A stretch of DNA of 64,000 bases from Asterias amurensis. Lineage: Eukaryota; Echinodermata; Asteroidea; Forcipulatida; Asteriidae. The stretch spans positions 17,158,349-17,222,348 of the forward strand of contig NC_092651.1 in NCBI RefSeq assembly GCF_032118995.1, read 5' to 3'. Position numbers and translations under genes: made by a program. Shown in pieces: positions 33,101-43,539 of the stretch. The notes under the pieces are model-generated. The model saw only the letters and a list, made by a program, of their open reading frames with translations, was not told the DNA's origin and ran no database searches. Each line of letters opens with the position of its first letter. The stretch's first letter is position 1.

Positions 33101-36100
33101 AAAAAACAAAGTCATATTTTGCAAAACCAAAAGTAAACTTTGCCTTTAGAGGGTTTCAATACCTTTTGCAGATCAAGGTTTTTGCCATAAAATGAATCCC
33201 TACTCAATGTGAATGAACATGAAATATTGTTTAGTTTCAGCTTTATTCGTCGTCAAGTTTTTTAGAAAAAAGTGAAAATCTCAAAGCAATGTTTTCAGGA
33301 GAGTCACGTAAATTCATTGTACATGCTAAAATAATTTAATCTCACTGAGACAAAAGTTATTTTTTATGAATTTGTTTTAATCATTTCTCAAAAACTTCAG
33401 TACCTCATCAAGTAATATTTTAAGGGAAGCTTTATACCACCATTATCTTTAAACCGTGTCAGTTTACTGTAAATCTGTTGAACTTTGTTGTTTTGTGTCG
33501 TACAAAAAGTACCCAAACCCTTGAAAGGGAAGGTAAACGTTTGGTAATTGTCAAAGACCAGTCTTCTCATTTGGTGTATCCCAACATAACCATAAATAAC
33601 AAGCCTGTGAAAATTTGAGCTAAATTGGTCATCGAAGTTGCGAGAAAATGATGACAGAAAAAACACCATCGTTGGACGGATTTGTATGCTTTCAGATAGG
33701 AATAAAAGAGTTCTGGCTACAAGTCTTTTGTTATTTGAGTGATAAATTACCTCTTTCTCACAATCTATGAAAGGGATACGTTTCTCACAATGTTTTTGAC
33801 TATCAACAGCTCTCCAATGCTCGTTACCAAGTAAGTTTTCAAATTAATATTTGTTTTGAGTAATTACCAAACGTATACCTTCCCTTTAAGGATGTACTAA
33901 CCTTGCATTGAAGCCTTTTCCTTTCCGACTACACCCTTCCCATTTGCAGCAGTACTCTCCTTCCACCAGAAGCACATGCCTCTCATTGACGTGGTTCACT
34001 AGATCCTCCATCTCAACAAACTTCTGTCCGCACGTGTTCCACTTGCAGGAGTGGCGGGCGAGGTGGGTCTCATTTGGGCGTAGGTTGCTCTCTAGGGGTA
34101 CGGTGACGGCGTTGAAGGGGTGTGGGTTGTCCCGGTCGTCTACGGGGAATATGGAGCTGTACTGCGACTGTTGAGACGTCGAGGAGTTGTTGATGTGGTG
34201 CGTGGAGTTATTAAACTGTGTTCATTTTTTAAATTAGGAGAAAATCAAAAAGGCTTGCGTGAACTTAAAATTTCAAAAGATCTCACAGTTTAGATCTCAG
34301 GCCTGTAAGTTCAGCTTTGAGAGAGGGCAAGGCGCCGTTTTCATTTTGCAAAGAGCAGTTTCCATTTGAAAAATGTTTGTGACAAACTATTTGACAGACA
34401 ATGGAAACTCTCTATAACCATGAGGAATTCAAATTCAAGTTGTAACTTGTGACTAAGCAAGTCATTGTTGTAACTGGTGCCCCGACTATTTTTTGCTAAG
34501 CAAAGAAATTTGCTAAGCAGTATTTTCTGCTGAACAACTTAATGAAATTGGGCCCAGGTATCAGGGGAAGGAAATAAGGGGAAGAGAAGCTTACTTGAGC
34601 GATGGCATTATTAACGGAATCCCCGCTGCTGTTGGGCACACCATGGCTGCTGCTGATGCTAGCCCCGAGGAGAGAGTGAGTGTCCAGCACCAGGGAGCCA
34701 TCGATCGAGAGATCCAGAGGTTTGGTCGTCATTGTTCTGGTCCCAGTCAGTAGGGCACTGGCGTCGTTTACGTTCAGATGAACGTTGATCAGATCCCTGA
34801 TGGTTGAGGAAGATGCTGCAGATAAATAACAAAAACAAATTAACATTAAAAATGGAAACTTTTAAAGTGTTGGTATCCGCCACAAGCGGCACTCATGGCG
34901 CTGCTGTAATAAAAAATAAAAACAACGAGCGAATGACAGTAGCATCACATAATTAGAAAGTAGGGTTCAAAAAATGCTCCTTTGTGCATGCTGATAGGAA
35001 GAACTTTTAATTGAACTCCAGAGCAACATGCAAGAACTCAAGAAAGGTCTGTCATTTTCGACGCCAAAACCAAAACCAACACCTCAAATGGGCTATTCTT
35101 CTTCTCTGATCGGAACCATGTTCTCCCAATGCCAGGCCTGGAAGACCACAGAGGACATGGCTTCCAATGCCCTGGTCTTGGCCTTGGTTCCCCTTCAAGA
35201 GTCTCCCATAGACTTGAAGATTATCCAATGGAAGTGCCCTTTTCCAAATGAAAATGGCCTTGCCCTCTCAGAGATGAAATTCGAGGCCTGCAATGCGGTT
35301 ACAAATTTTCCTGATATGGGTGAAACATTTCTCCTGCCTTTACAGAATAATCACACAGTTTGTGAGATACCAGGAAAAATTGTTTACTCTTTCACAAAAT
35401 GTAGCGACCTGGTGCGACAATGTTCCAATTAAATCTGCTGGCTCCACCTCAGGAAAAAAACGGTGTGGCGTTTAAATAAAGCCGAGACAATCTTGCACCA
35501 ACATCACACCAACGTGACCACACAGACAGTCAACTGGTGTCAAGAACTAAACCATAATAACATATTTAGATTTCATCAAACGGATCGATGCACAGAGACT
35601 TGCGTGTAGAGAGGAGGTGAAGGTTCTTTTTGCAACAACCAATCCGAAGGCTGGTCGTGACCCAACAAAAAATTGGGTATTACAAAAGGAGCGCTTTGAA
35701 CAGTTCACAACTACGCTTCAACGATTTCTTTCCTATTGATATTTCTTACCTCCTGGCACCACATCCCCCCCCCCTGTTTTTGATGCATAGTATTTGAAGG
35801 GGTGTTCCTTGTGTACCGATCCCCCTGGAAAGTTTGCCAGCGGGGGCAGCCAACGAGGTCTCCTGTATACCCAACTTTTTAAAGGGAAATGGTACGCTCT
35901 TCGTTTTGTCTACAAACCCCACCTTATCTTGTTGGGCCACCGCAAAATAAATGTTTCTTTTTGTTTTCTTCTCTTCTTTTTGAGGCCCAACCTGCAAGCA
36001 ATGAATATTAATTGCGCGTACAGCTATTATACACCCTCTTAATTTTTTGAAAGCCTTCTTTTTTTATATAGGATTTGAGGCATTGCATTGTGAGGTATCA

Positions 36101-39100
36101 ATGTATATTTGGTTTGACGATGACTAGAGCAAGCTAGTCAAATCTTTGAGACCAATTCAGAATTGACTCCGCGGCAGTACAGTTAATTATCCTATAAGCT
36201 AAAGTAGTAGTCCAGTCTAATTTCTATACCATCCGCCCTGGTAATAGTTAAAAGCAGGACAGTTCTTTTCAGAACTGAGAAGTCTCCCGAACCGTCTTTT
36301 TTAAGTTGTATTTTTTTTTTTTTTTTTTCATGCCCAAGATTTTAAGACAATCCCAGCCCTATCTCATACATACATACATACATATAGAGGGCATTTATAT
36401 AGCGCCACTACGTCAAGAACGCAGCGCATTAGATAGGATATAGAGAATGTTTGATACACTTCTTAAATGTTCGAAGAGAGTCGGATTTCCTGATTGAGGG
36501 GGAGAGTGCATTCCAGGTGTGTGGAGCAAAATGTGAGAATGTGCGACTTGAGGCCGACTTAAGAAGCTTGATTGAGTTAGGTTCCATGAGGCGAGTAGTG
36601 TCGGATGCTGAGCGTAGACTTGAGCGCCCAGGCCGATGGAGAGACAGGCAAGAGGATAAATAGCCAGGAGCTGTGTTGTTGAGGCATTTATACACATAAA
36701 CCAAGATCTTGAAGGTTATCCTCTCCCTAATCGGCAGCCAGTGAAGATCTTGTAAGTATGGTGTGGCGTGGTCATGCTTTTGGGCACGACAGACAAGTTT
36801 AGCAGCCCAGTTTTGTAGCCGTTAGCGAGGAAAGGGGGAGGGTATGTTTAGTTTCAATTGTGTCATGACTTGATAAATATTTTAGATCGGGAGGATCCGC
36901 GTGGTCTTCATAAGGTCATCATAGAGCTGTATGAAGGGGGGATGCCTTGGTGTCCTTGCCCTTTCTTAAAACGAAGCATAGGCCTGGTGACCAACTGAAC
37001 AAATTTTGTATTATAAAAGCAGTGCTTGTAACAGTGCACTACTACGCTTCAACGATTGTATTTATGGATTTGGTATTTTTTTACCTTCCGGCCACACCCC
37101 CTGCTTTTTATGGATGGTATTTGAAGGGGTTCCAGCCCAATTCATAAAACTTTTTGAATTGAACTTATAGTTTATCAAGGCCACAGACTAATTAATTATT
37201 TTTGGCTGTGAACAATCATTGAACAGCTTTTAGAAATGTACAATGAAAGACTACAACAAAATATTTACTTTTGTCTCATTCTACAATGCGTCTCTTACCA
37301 GGTGCATCTTTTTGGCCCATTAGAGTGGAATTGCCCATATGTACAACAGTCATTGATGTTTTGAGTTTTTTGGGGTTTTTTCTGTTTGTTTGTTTGGTAG
37401 TTTATTGGGGCGTTTACTTGTTTGTTAGTTTTTTTTTTTGTTTTTTTTTTTGTTGGGGCGTTTGTTTGTTTGTTTGTTTGTTGTTTGTTTTACTTCCATT
37501 CGTACAACAACAAATGTACAAAACTATTGATTACATTTACAAGTAAATAAATTAAGTTATAAAAACTAGTACAAATGGGGGTTGCAACCAGTATTAAAGC
37601 ATCCAAGCTGCTGTAGAATGCTGCACTGGGTTTTTAGAAACAAACATGGTTTAATGTAAAACATGCACTGTGAATCCACAAACTTGTTATCAATGAGATG
37701 TCACACGAAAACACATTCAAGGCTGTCTATTTTTAACCCAAAATTCAAACTCTCTCTTTTTTTGTCACAGTTTTTGTTCATTTCAAAGTTTGGATTTTTG
37801 TTTAAACTATGTTTGGAACTTTGATCAATGAGCTGTCACAAACACAGTCAAGGATGTCTATTTTTAACCCAAAATTATTCCCTCTCATTCTCTCTTTGTA
37901 TCAGTTGTTCTTTTGATAAAATGCAGGGGGCAAACTGAAAATTTAGAAACTATTTTTAGCTTATTGAAAGGGAAAGTCTGTCTACCCTTTTGTTACCAAA
38001 TTGTTTGGCCATAACAACAGCTTGTGGCAGCATTGTATAACCACTGAAGTGTGAAGCACAAAAACTTACACAACAGAAAAAGTGCGTGCAAAAGGCCCCA
38101 TTTTATACAAACTCCGTTGTCTCCTTGAAGACATTGTTTTACAGCAAAATAAGTGATACAAAAGTTCTAACATATTGAATTTCCTTTCATATAATCCAAA
38201 AATCATTGATATCGTTCAACAAATGTCAAAGTTATTTGTCCTTCTTTTGTTATTGTGAATTGTTATCACAAACAATTTCCTGTACACATGGCGCTCGGTA
38301 GGTGTTTGACATTTTGGATCGTTCAACTCTAACTTGAAGAGATTTCATAAACCCTATATTTGTATGTTACCATCGTTGTATATAGATTCAATCTCTTTCT
38401 TTCTACTGGTGGTAAGCTTGGGTATGCAAAGTAAACATTGAAAAAACAACAGCTTTATTACAAATGACCCTTCAAATGAGGAAGTAATCACATTTCAACA
38501 AACAAAAAATTGAATATACAATTTTTCAAAAAACAACCATTTTACAAAAAAAAATTCCTCTGTTATAATCCAAAAATGTGATATTAGACTTTCCATAAAC
38601 ATTCATTGCCTTTTCATACAATGCTTACCATTACGCTACATTATGGTTTACAAAATGGTTCTTTTAAACTGCTGTGGGTGGACCAAAGCGGTTTGTCACT
38701 GTCAACTCAACACTGGCTCTATTTACATACAGCACCCAGTGAGGGGCTGGGCCCCATGACCTTTGACACCATGGCCTGAGGGTAAGGTGGGCTTTCTTGA
38801 CCTCTGACCTGAAGGAGGTTGTCAACCTGACTACACAGCGCATCAAACTGATTGATCATAATAGGCAAGGAATTGGCATCTTGCACTCTCAAGTCCTCCA
38901 TTTCCAAAATCATGTTTTAAAATGGGGTCTTGAGGAGGGTCTAAAATGAAAGTGAACTTCTCCGTTCAAAATCAAATCATGAAGGGTGAGGCAACTAGCC
39001 ACAGCTGAAACTTCACATGAGACTTATATTGTATGTTACTTGACATTTTTTCTACAATAAATCAGCATTATGTTGACAAAACCTAATCTATGACTTGTAC

Positions 39101-39728
39101 CCTACCTTTAGAATATGTTAGGAGGGATACCAGGCAGTTTGAGAATATCATAACCAGGGGCCAATTTCATAGAGCTGCTTAAGCAAAAAAATTGCTTTAA
39201 AGCACGAAAATAGCTCGCATATTTTACACATGTTACTGGCCAAAATTTCATGCCATATACATTGCTTGTGACTGGTATTTAGCTGTTGTTTACTTAGCGT
39301 AACAATTGAGTGGAGTCTTGGCCGGCAATCTGATTTTTACTAGGCAAGGATTTGTTTGCTTTTAAAAGCAAAATTTTGTGCTTAAGCAGCTCTATGAAAT
39401 TGGGCCCCGCGGTAGTGAAGTTAATAATTCTACCTTAAGTATTCTACCTTCAGCCCAGGTAGTGGTTAAAAAAGCAGAACAGTTCTTTTCAGAACTGAGA
39501 AGTTTACTGAAATCCGAAAAATCTACTCCACGATAGTAGAATAGAAAGCAAGACAGTTCTCGAAGAACAAAATCTACCTGGCAAGTAGATACACACATGG
39601 TGATTACTGCAACCAAAATATATAATCAAAAAAGTTTTCCTATGCAAAATTGCCGGACGAATTCGTTCCCTGGCACACAAAAACTTACAGGATGTCGCAG
39701 GAGTGTTTAGAGCAGTAGGGGCCGTCAT
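30121..39728 (-). CDS. GLIS2: Zinc finger transcription factor GLIS2, complete, five coding exons
   Basis: GLIS2 is a nuclear Kruppel-like factor of the GLI/GLIS/ZIC class, acting in kidney and neural development in vertebrates. Minus-strand exons: 39689-39728, 34595-34815, 33902-34215, 32641-32759 and 30121-30719. Phases agree, giving 1293 nt or 430 residues (human about 524). The start [13 protein letters not shown] follows an in-frame [14 protein letters not shown] near residue 50 resembles the PLDL motif of vertebrate GLIS2. Five C2H2 fingers span about 144-291: CKWNTC...HVNERH, CCKWEGC...[41 protein letters not shown] and [19 protein letters not shown]. The last two fingers are nearly identical to GLIS2 and less like GLIS1 or GLIS3. 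Finger 5 spaces its last His pair by four residues. The tail is Pro/Ser-rich. Intron 1 is 4.9 kb. The gene converges on PAM16. Confidence 0.94.
30790..31160. repeat. Two repeats in GLIS2 intron 4
   Basis: 30790-30960 holds the CTCCGCGGTAGTA repeat and GTGTTACCGCAAACCAAAT. Then 30985-31153 is an R4 copy starting CCTGATACTTCATGGAGGCA. Both match copies elsewhere in the window. Confidence 0.7.
31170..32240. other. GLIS2 intron 4, unassigned part
   Basis: AT-rich sequence with one short R5 end (CCCAATTTCATAGAGCTG) at 32206-32224. No coding signal that can be joined in phase to GLIS2 exons. Confidence 0.45.
32242..32632 (+). mobile_element. R1 MITE copy, 8 bp from a GLIS2 exon
   Basis: It begins TTAAAGGCAGTGGACACTAT, with a short doubled AGTGGACACTAT at the start, and has all R1 landmarks. 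The right end is cut to CAATAGCCTTTAA and ends about 8 bases from exon 4 of GLIS2 (32641). Confidence 0.8.
33000..33532. repeat. LINE-tail fragment and diverged R3 copy, GLIS2 intron 3
   Basis: 33000-33075 has (AAT)n then TTTATAACGCGCACATATC, like a LINE tail. From about 33150 an R3-like arm follows (TTTCTCAAAAACTTCAGTAC, AAAAAGTACCCAAACCCTT). The left arm is poorly preserved. Confidence 0.55.
33522..33890 (+). mobile_element. R1-related MITE, different ends
   Basis: The body matches R1 (CAGTCTTCTCATTTGGTGTA, GTTGCGAGAAAATGATGA). The ends are AAAGGGAAGGTAAACGTTTG and CAAACGTATACCTTCCCTTT, also inverted. This is a separate subfamily and it ends about 12 bases from GLIS2 exon 3. Confidence 0.75.
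35110..36060. other. GLIS2 intron 1, degenerate R4 and unassigned sequence
   Basis: 35120-35290 resembles R4 (AATGCCCTGGTCTTGGCCTT, GGAAGTGCCCTTTTCC). The rest is unassigned, including a GC-richer stretch at 35760-35900. The 134-codon plus-strand frame from 35028 overlaps the repeat and lacks family features. Confidence 0.45.
36355..36830 (-). mobile_element. L2/CR1-like LINE, 3' end
   Basis: On the minus strand the translation contains [40 protein letters not shown] and [10 protein letters not shown]-type text ending [12 protein letters not shown]. This is the typical end of the reverse transcriptase of L2/CR1-type non-LTR elements. After the stop there is a short tail, then repeated TATG units near 36370. 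The 5' part is absent. Confidence 0.8.
37370..37490. repeat. (TTTG)n-rich simple repeat
   Basis: Interrupted TTTGTTTGTTTG and T-runs in GLIS2 intron 1. The open frame across it is low-complexity. Confidence 0.8.
37560..38660. other. GLIS2 intron 1, unassigned
   Basis: AT-rich. A duplicated phrase TGTCTATTTTTAACCCAAAA occurs near 37725 and 37856, suggesting a small old duplication. Otherwise nothing recognised. Confidence 0.4.
38718..38913 (-). other. Candidate alternative 5' exon or small ORF inside GLIS2 intron 1
   Basis: A 64-codon minus-strand frame begins [19 protein letters not shown] and ends [10 protein letters not shown]. It is unlike the surrounding repeats and has balanced composition. 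A GT at the end (GTAAAT) would leave phase 1, which fits GLIS2 exon 2, but GTATGT just before it is a stronger donor and gives phase 0. No family recognised. Confidence 0.3.
39155..39408. mobile_element. R5 foldback element
   Basis: Ends GGGGCCAATTTCATAGAGCT and AGCTCTATGAAATTGGGCCC are inverse. The arms continue with CTTAAGCA-type sequence. It lies in GLIS2 intron 1, followed directly by the CTCCACGATAGTAGAAT repeat up to 39620. Confidence 0.75.
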
Positions 39729-40104
39729 ACTCTGATAATGTCTGATGACTGTAGGCGCATGGGCGATACCACGTTCCTGGGCTGCACTTTTGGGTCAGGG
39801 AGGACAGGGTGGCGTAGCTGACTCGCAGGCATGAAGATTATCCAGTCTTGGTAGCTTAGAAGGTGGACTGGGCCCACAAAGTTCCATCTGGAGATTATGA
39901 GAGGAAAGGCACAATAATTGTGAATAAAAGAATTGCTAATTGTCTATGTTTGTCAATAGCTAACCCCTACTCCGGAGACAACTATTCCCAGGGGTATGCC
40001 CATTTGCCGGGGCAGACTGGGGGCAGACCGGGGGTTAAAGCGTTCATAGTGTGTGCCTGCCGCTTTTCTCCAGGACAACCCTGGGGAATAGAGCGGTGTG
40101 AACA

Positions 40105-40336
40105 GGACCCAATTTCATAGAGCTGCTAAACACAAAAATTTGCTTAGCATGCAATTTCTGCCTCAACAAAACAGAATTACCAACCGAAATTTCCACGTGA
40201 TTTTCAGGATAAGCAAACAACAGCTAAATAGCAGTAACAAGCTATGCAACAATAAGAAATTTTGTTGGTCATCCTTTTTTTATCAAGGAAGAAATTTCAT
40301 GCTAAGCAATAACAGCTCTATGAAATTGGGCCCAGG
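40105..40336. mobile_element. R5 foldback element upstream of GLIS2
   Basis: Ends GACCCAATTTCATAGAGCTG and CAGCTCTATGAAATTGGGCC. Internal GATTTTCAGGATAAGCAAAC matches the copies near 57043 and 57922. Confidence 0.8.
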
Positions 40337-40339
40337 GCT

Positions 40340-41200
40340 TTAAAGGAAGGGGGTTAAAGTAAGATTTGAATGAATTTGTAACAATTCCTTTAATTTAAAC
40401 AGAGACACTGCAGGAATTCACAATAAAGTACTTCAGAGAAAATAAATGGTTGCCTGATACAATAGGGTAAAGGGTATCTAACACCTCCCCCAGATGTTAC
40501 TATACTTTATACCCATTTATATCCTCTTGCACAGAAGTACCCCCTAAAAGTAAAATCCTCTCAAGAGTTCCTGAGATTCCAGGGTTTTGAATGCCCCATA
40601 TCAAGCATCAAATGAAAAGGACCCATGGACAGAAAGTGGGGCTCCTGAAAGCACGGTCCCACTGCAGCGAAAACAAGAACGATAACGACACAAAGAGAAA
40701 GCATTCTATTGGGTAAATTTCTCCGCACAGAATACGCCCACACTTATTAAACCAATCAAGGGCTTGTATTGATCACGTTTTCGTTCTCGTTCTCAAGGCC
40801 TTTAATAACAAGTTTTTGTTTTTTCAAAACTTTAAATGACTATTAAGCTTGGAGATACGGTCGGTTCAGTTGCACAACCTTTGTTGTTTCTCTATTGTTC
40901 CCTTATATCTAAAGTATTCCTCAACTTGGAAAGAGAAAACCTTGGGTGTAGCATTGTTCCATTTCTACCATTCTTTGGTTAAAAAGGACCCCACAGGGCC
41001 ACCCTTGTGTCAGTCAGCCCACTAGTGTTAGGTGGGACATAGGAGTCTCTGTCCTTACTCTATGGGTGGACATTTTGCCCATATTATTATAGGATAGTCA
41101 AACCAATGAGGTAGAAGTAGAACCATGGTCAAATGATGGAGGAAGAAAGAAAGACATGTTAAAATAGTAAAGTGTGTACAATGTTCAACATCCAATGTAT
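40340..41200. other. Intergenic, unassigned
   Basis: No coding signal. 40660-40800 contains paired AACGATAACGACACAA-like and GATCACGTTTTCGTTCTCG-like phrases, but no clear element ends. Confidence 0.4.
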
Positions 41201-41204
41201 ATCC

Positions 41205-41370
41205 ATAGGATTCGAACTGCCTCTAGCTACCGGGCAACCTCGGTAGTCGAATTGCAAGGGTCATGGGTTCGAATCCCACCCGAGTAACATGCCTGTGATA
41301 TTTTTTCACAGGACTCAGGAAAGTACTGAGTATACAGTGCTAACACACATCGGTGTATGGGTAAAAACCA
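41205..41370 (+). mobile_element. tRNA-derived SINE
   Basis: A B box GGGTTCGAATCCC lies at 41265-41277. A tail AAAGTACTGAGTATACAGTG and TGTATGGGTAAAAACC follows. It shares the tail with 23780-23935. Confidence 0.7.
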
Positions 41371-41440
41371 AAATTAATATCCAATGTTTTGGTGTGCATA
41401 ATTACAATGAAATAGACCTATGGGTGATTTCTCAGATTGT

Positions 41441-41800
41441 TAAAGGAACATTTTGCCTTGGATCGGTCGAGTTGGTCATTGAAAAGCGTTCTGTAACCTT
41501 TTGTTATATGGTTAGAAAGATGTTGTTAAAGTAGAATACAATGAATGATCTACACCAATATGCCTCGAAATTGCTTGGTTTTCTTTTTACCCCGTCCACT
41601 AACACGGTCGGCCATCCATAAATGGCCGACTGTGATAGTTTGCGACGTGAAAGGAAAACCATGCAAATTTGAGTGATACTTGTGTGGATCATTATACTCT
41701 ACTTTTAAAACATCTTTCATAACCATATGCATTTTACAACAAACGGTTTCAAATGCTTTTTATAGCCCAACTCATCCGTTCCAAGGCAACGTGTTCCTTA
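41441..41800. mobile_element. R2 foldback element
   Basis: Ends AAAGGAACATTTTGCCTTGG and CCAAGGCAACGTGTTCCTTA. The centre CGGCCATCCATAAATGGCCG is shortened compared with other copies. Confidence 0.8.
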
Positions 41801-41889
41801 ACCAATATATACAGAAAAATTTCCAAAATGCAGTACCCACAGTTGCAACATTTAAAAGTAAATGCAGTAAGCAAATCATTTCTACCTCC

Positions 41890-42055
41890 ATGTCTCAATA
41901 CAGGGTAGCAACCCACAGCAACTGCCCTCGTTCCCTGTGCTTTTGCTGTGGTGCCCTATGCACGGTGCCTGTATGTACATTTTCCACAAAGAGGTGCCCG
42001 TTACCAGAGGGAAATTGCTGTGCCCCTTCAAGATTGAAGTTAAAGGCCCAAGTTT
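41890..42055. repeat. R4-related repeat, variant subfamily
   Basis: GGGTAGCAACCCACAGCAAC, TTGCTGTGGTGCCCTATGCA and AGAGGGAAATTGCTGTGCCC. A close relative is at 55905-56090. The subfamily has GCTGTGG where R4 has CCTTGG. Confidence 0.6.
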
Positions 42056-42099
42056 AGCATTTGTTGAAAGACTACCCTTCCTCTTTGGTACATTTTCAT

Positions 42100-43010
42100 T
42101 TCATTTCCCTACTACGAAATTATTATCTTATAAAGACAATTCTGGTCCGAGGACTTGTGCAAGTCTAAGACAGGTGGGACTTTTGATGATGACACCCCCC
42201 TGAGTGGCCCCACACATGGCTAGGGGATTTGTTTCTTAACAAATGATTTGTGCCTACTCCTACCACCACTAGCCACTGCAGCTGATTATTTATGATTTGT
42301 GGAATCGGTTTTTCAAGTACACCCTGGGCTGAAGCCAGAAGTAGTTCTAATCCCGGACTAAGGTTGTTGTTTTTTTCAGTCGAGTCTAGAAGTTTTCAAT
42401 AAACACAAATAAAATATATCCAAATTCTGGAACATGCAACACAATGTTTGAATCTAGCAACAAACATTTTGTGTGGCATTTAGCTGTGCTACTGTACATA
42501 ATCATTGTGTATACTGCAGATAATGCTGTATACACAACAACCCTTTGAGGTTACCATCCCACATCTCACTACATCAGAGCTGTAAAAAACCCTACTTTGG
42601 GGTTAGGCCCTTCATGGCTTTTTGATTTGACCAGTCCATGACTTTGCAAACTGAATCCATGGGTGGTCTAGTTCAGCGGTGCCTCATTGAGCTTCTTAGA
42701 AAGTTTGTTTGCCTGAAGCATGGAGCTGAAGAAACCAACAACAGTGGTTTATGGACTAGGCTGTTGATCTTGATGTGTATGGGAGTATCCCAGCACTGAG
42801 CATTGCTCCCACCACATAAATCTCCAGGCCTCTCCCATGAGAGATGTCCTTAAAATTAAATGATCATGAGGACATGACAAAAGAACACACTATGGTATGG
42901 TATGCATTGGACTTGATTTTCTATTTCTACCTCCATGATTCAAGTCTGAATCAGTCCTCCCCCTATTTATTATGTATCATTCATTTTTTGCTTAAAATCT
43001 CAGGAACTAG
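42100..43010. other. Intergenic, unassigned
   Basis: No coding signal, no repeat matched elsewhere in the window. Confidence 0.4.
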
Positions 43011-43013
43011 ACA

Positions 43014-43530
43014 CTTTAAAGGCACTAGACACTATTGGTAAATGTCAAAGACCACTCTTCTAACTTGGTGCATCCATAATCTCAACATATTCATAAAATA
43101 GCAAACCTGTGAAAATTTGAGCTCAATCGGTTGTCGAAGTTGCAAGATAATAATGAAAGAAAAAAACACCCTAGTCACACGAAGTTGTGTGCTTTCAGAT
43201 GCTTGATTTCAAGACCTCAAATTCTAAATCTGAGGCTTTCCACTATCATTATCTGCAAACCCTGTAAGTTTAATGTAAATCTATGGAAATTTTGAAAAAG
43301 TACCCAAATCCTTTAAAATACACTCTGAAAGTGGAACTAAATTTACATGTTGGCCTAGAAGGCACAATATAAAGCAATTTAATTTCTGTCATTTGGAATG
43401 TGTAGGCGGAGGGACTAGTGAGCCATTTTAAATGTTTTACCTTGATGATTCATAAAAAAAAAACTAAAAAAAAACTGGAGGGTACTGAGTATACAGTGCT
43501 TAAAATAAATATCAATGCAAAGGTAAAAAT
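43014..43530 (+). mobile_element. Chimeric repeat: R1 left part, R3 right end, then a SINE tail
   Basis: R1 runs from TTTAAAGGCACTAGACACTA to CTAAATCTGAGG at 43234, then switches to R3 (CTTTCCACTATCATTATCTG, AAAAGTACCCAAATCCTTTA). A GTATACAGTGCTTAAAA tail follows at about 43486. The R1-R3 junction has no intervening sequence. Confidence 0.65.
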
Positions 43531-43539
43531 AAATATTCT

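Noticed and set aside
35028-35432. 134-codon plus-strand open frame
   Set aside because: It overlaps a degenerate R4 repeat and is antisense to GLIS2 intron 1. No domain features.
36413-36704. Host gene encoding [20 protein letters not shown]
   Set aside because: The sequence is the C-terminal end of an L2/CR1-type reverse transcriptase, with the LINE tail following.
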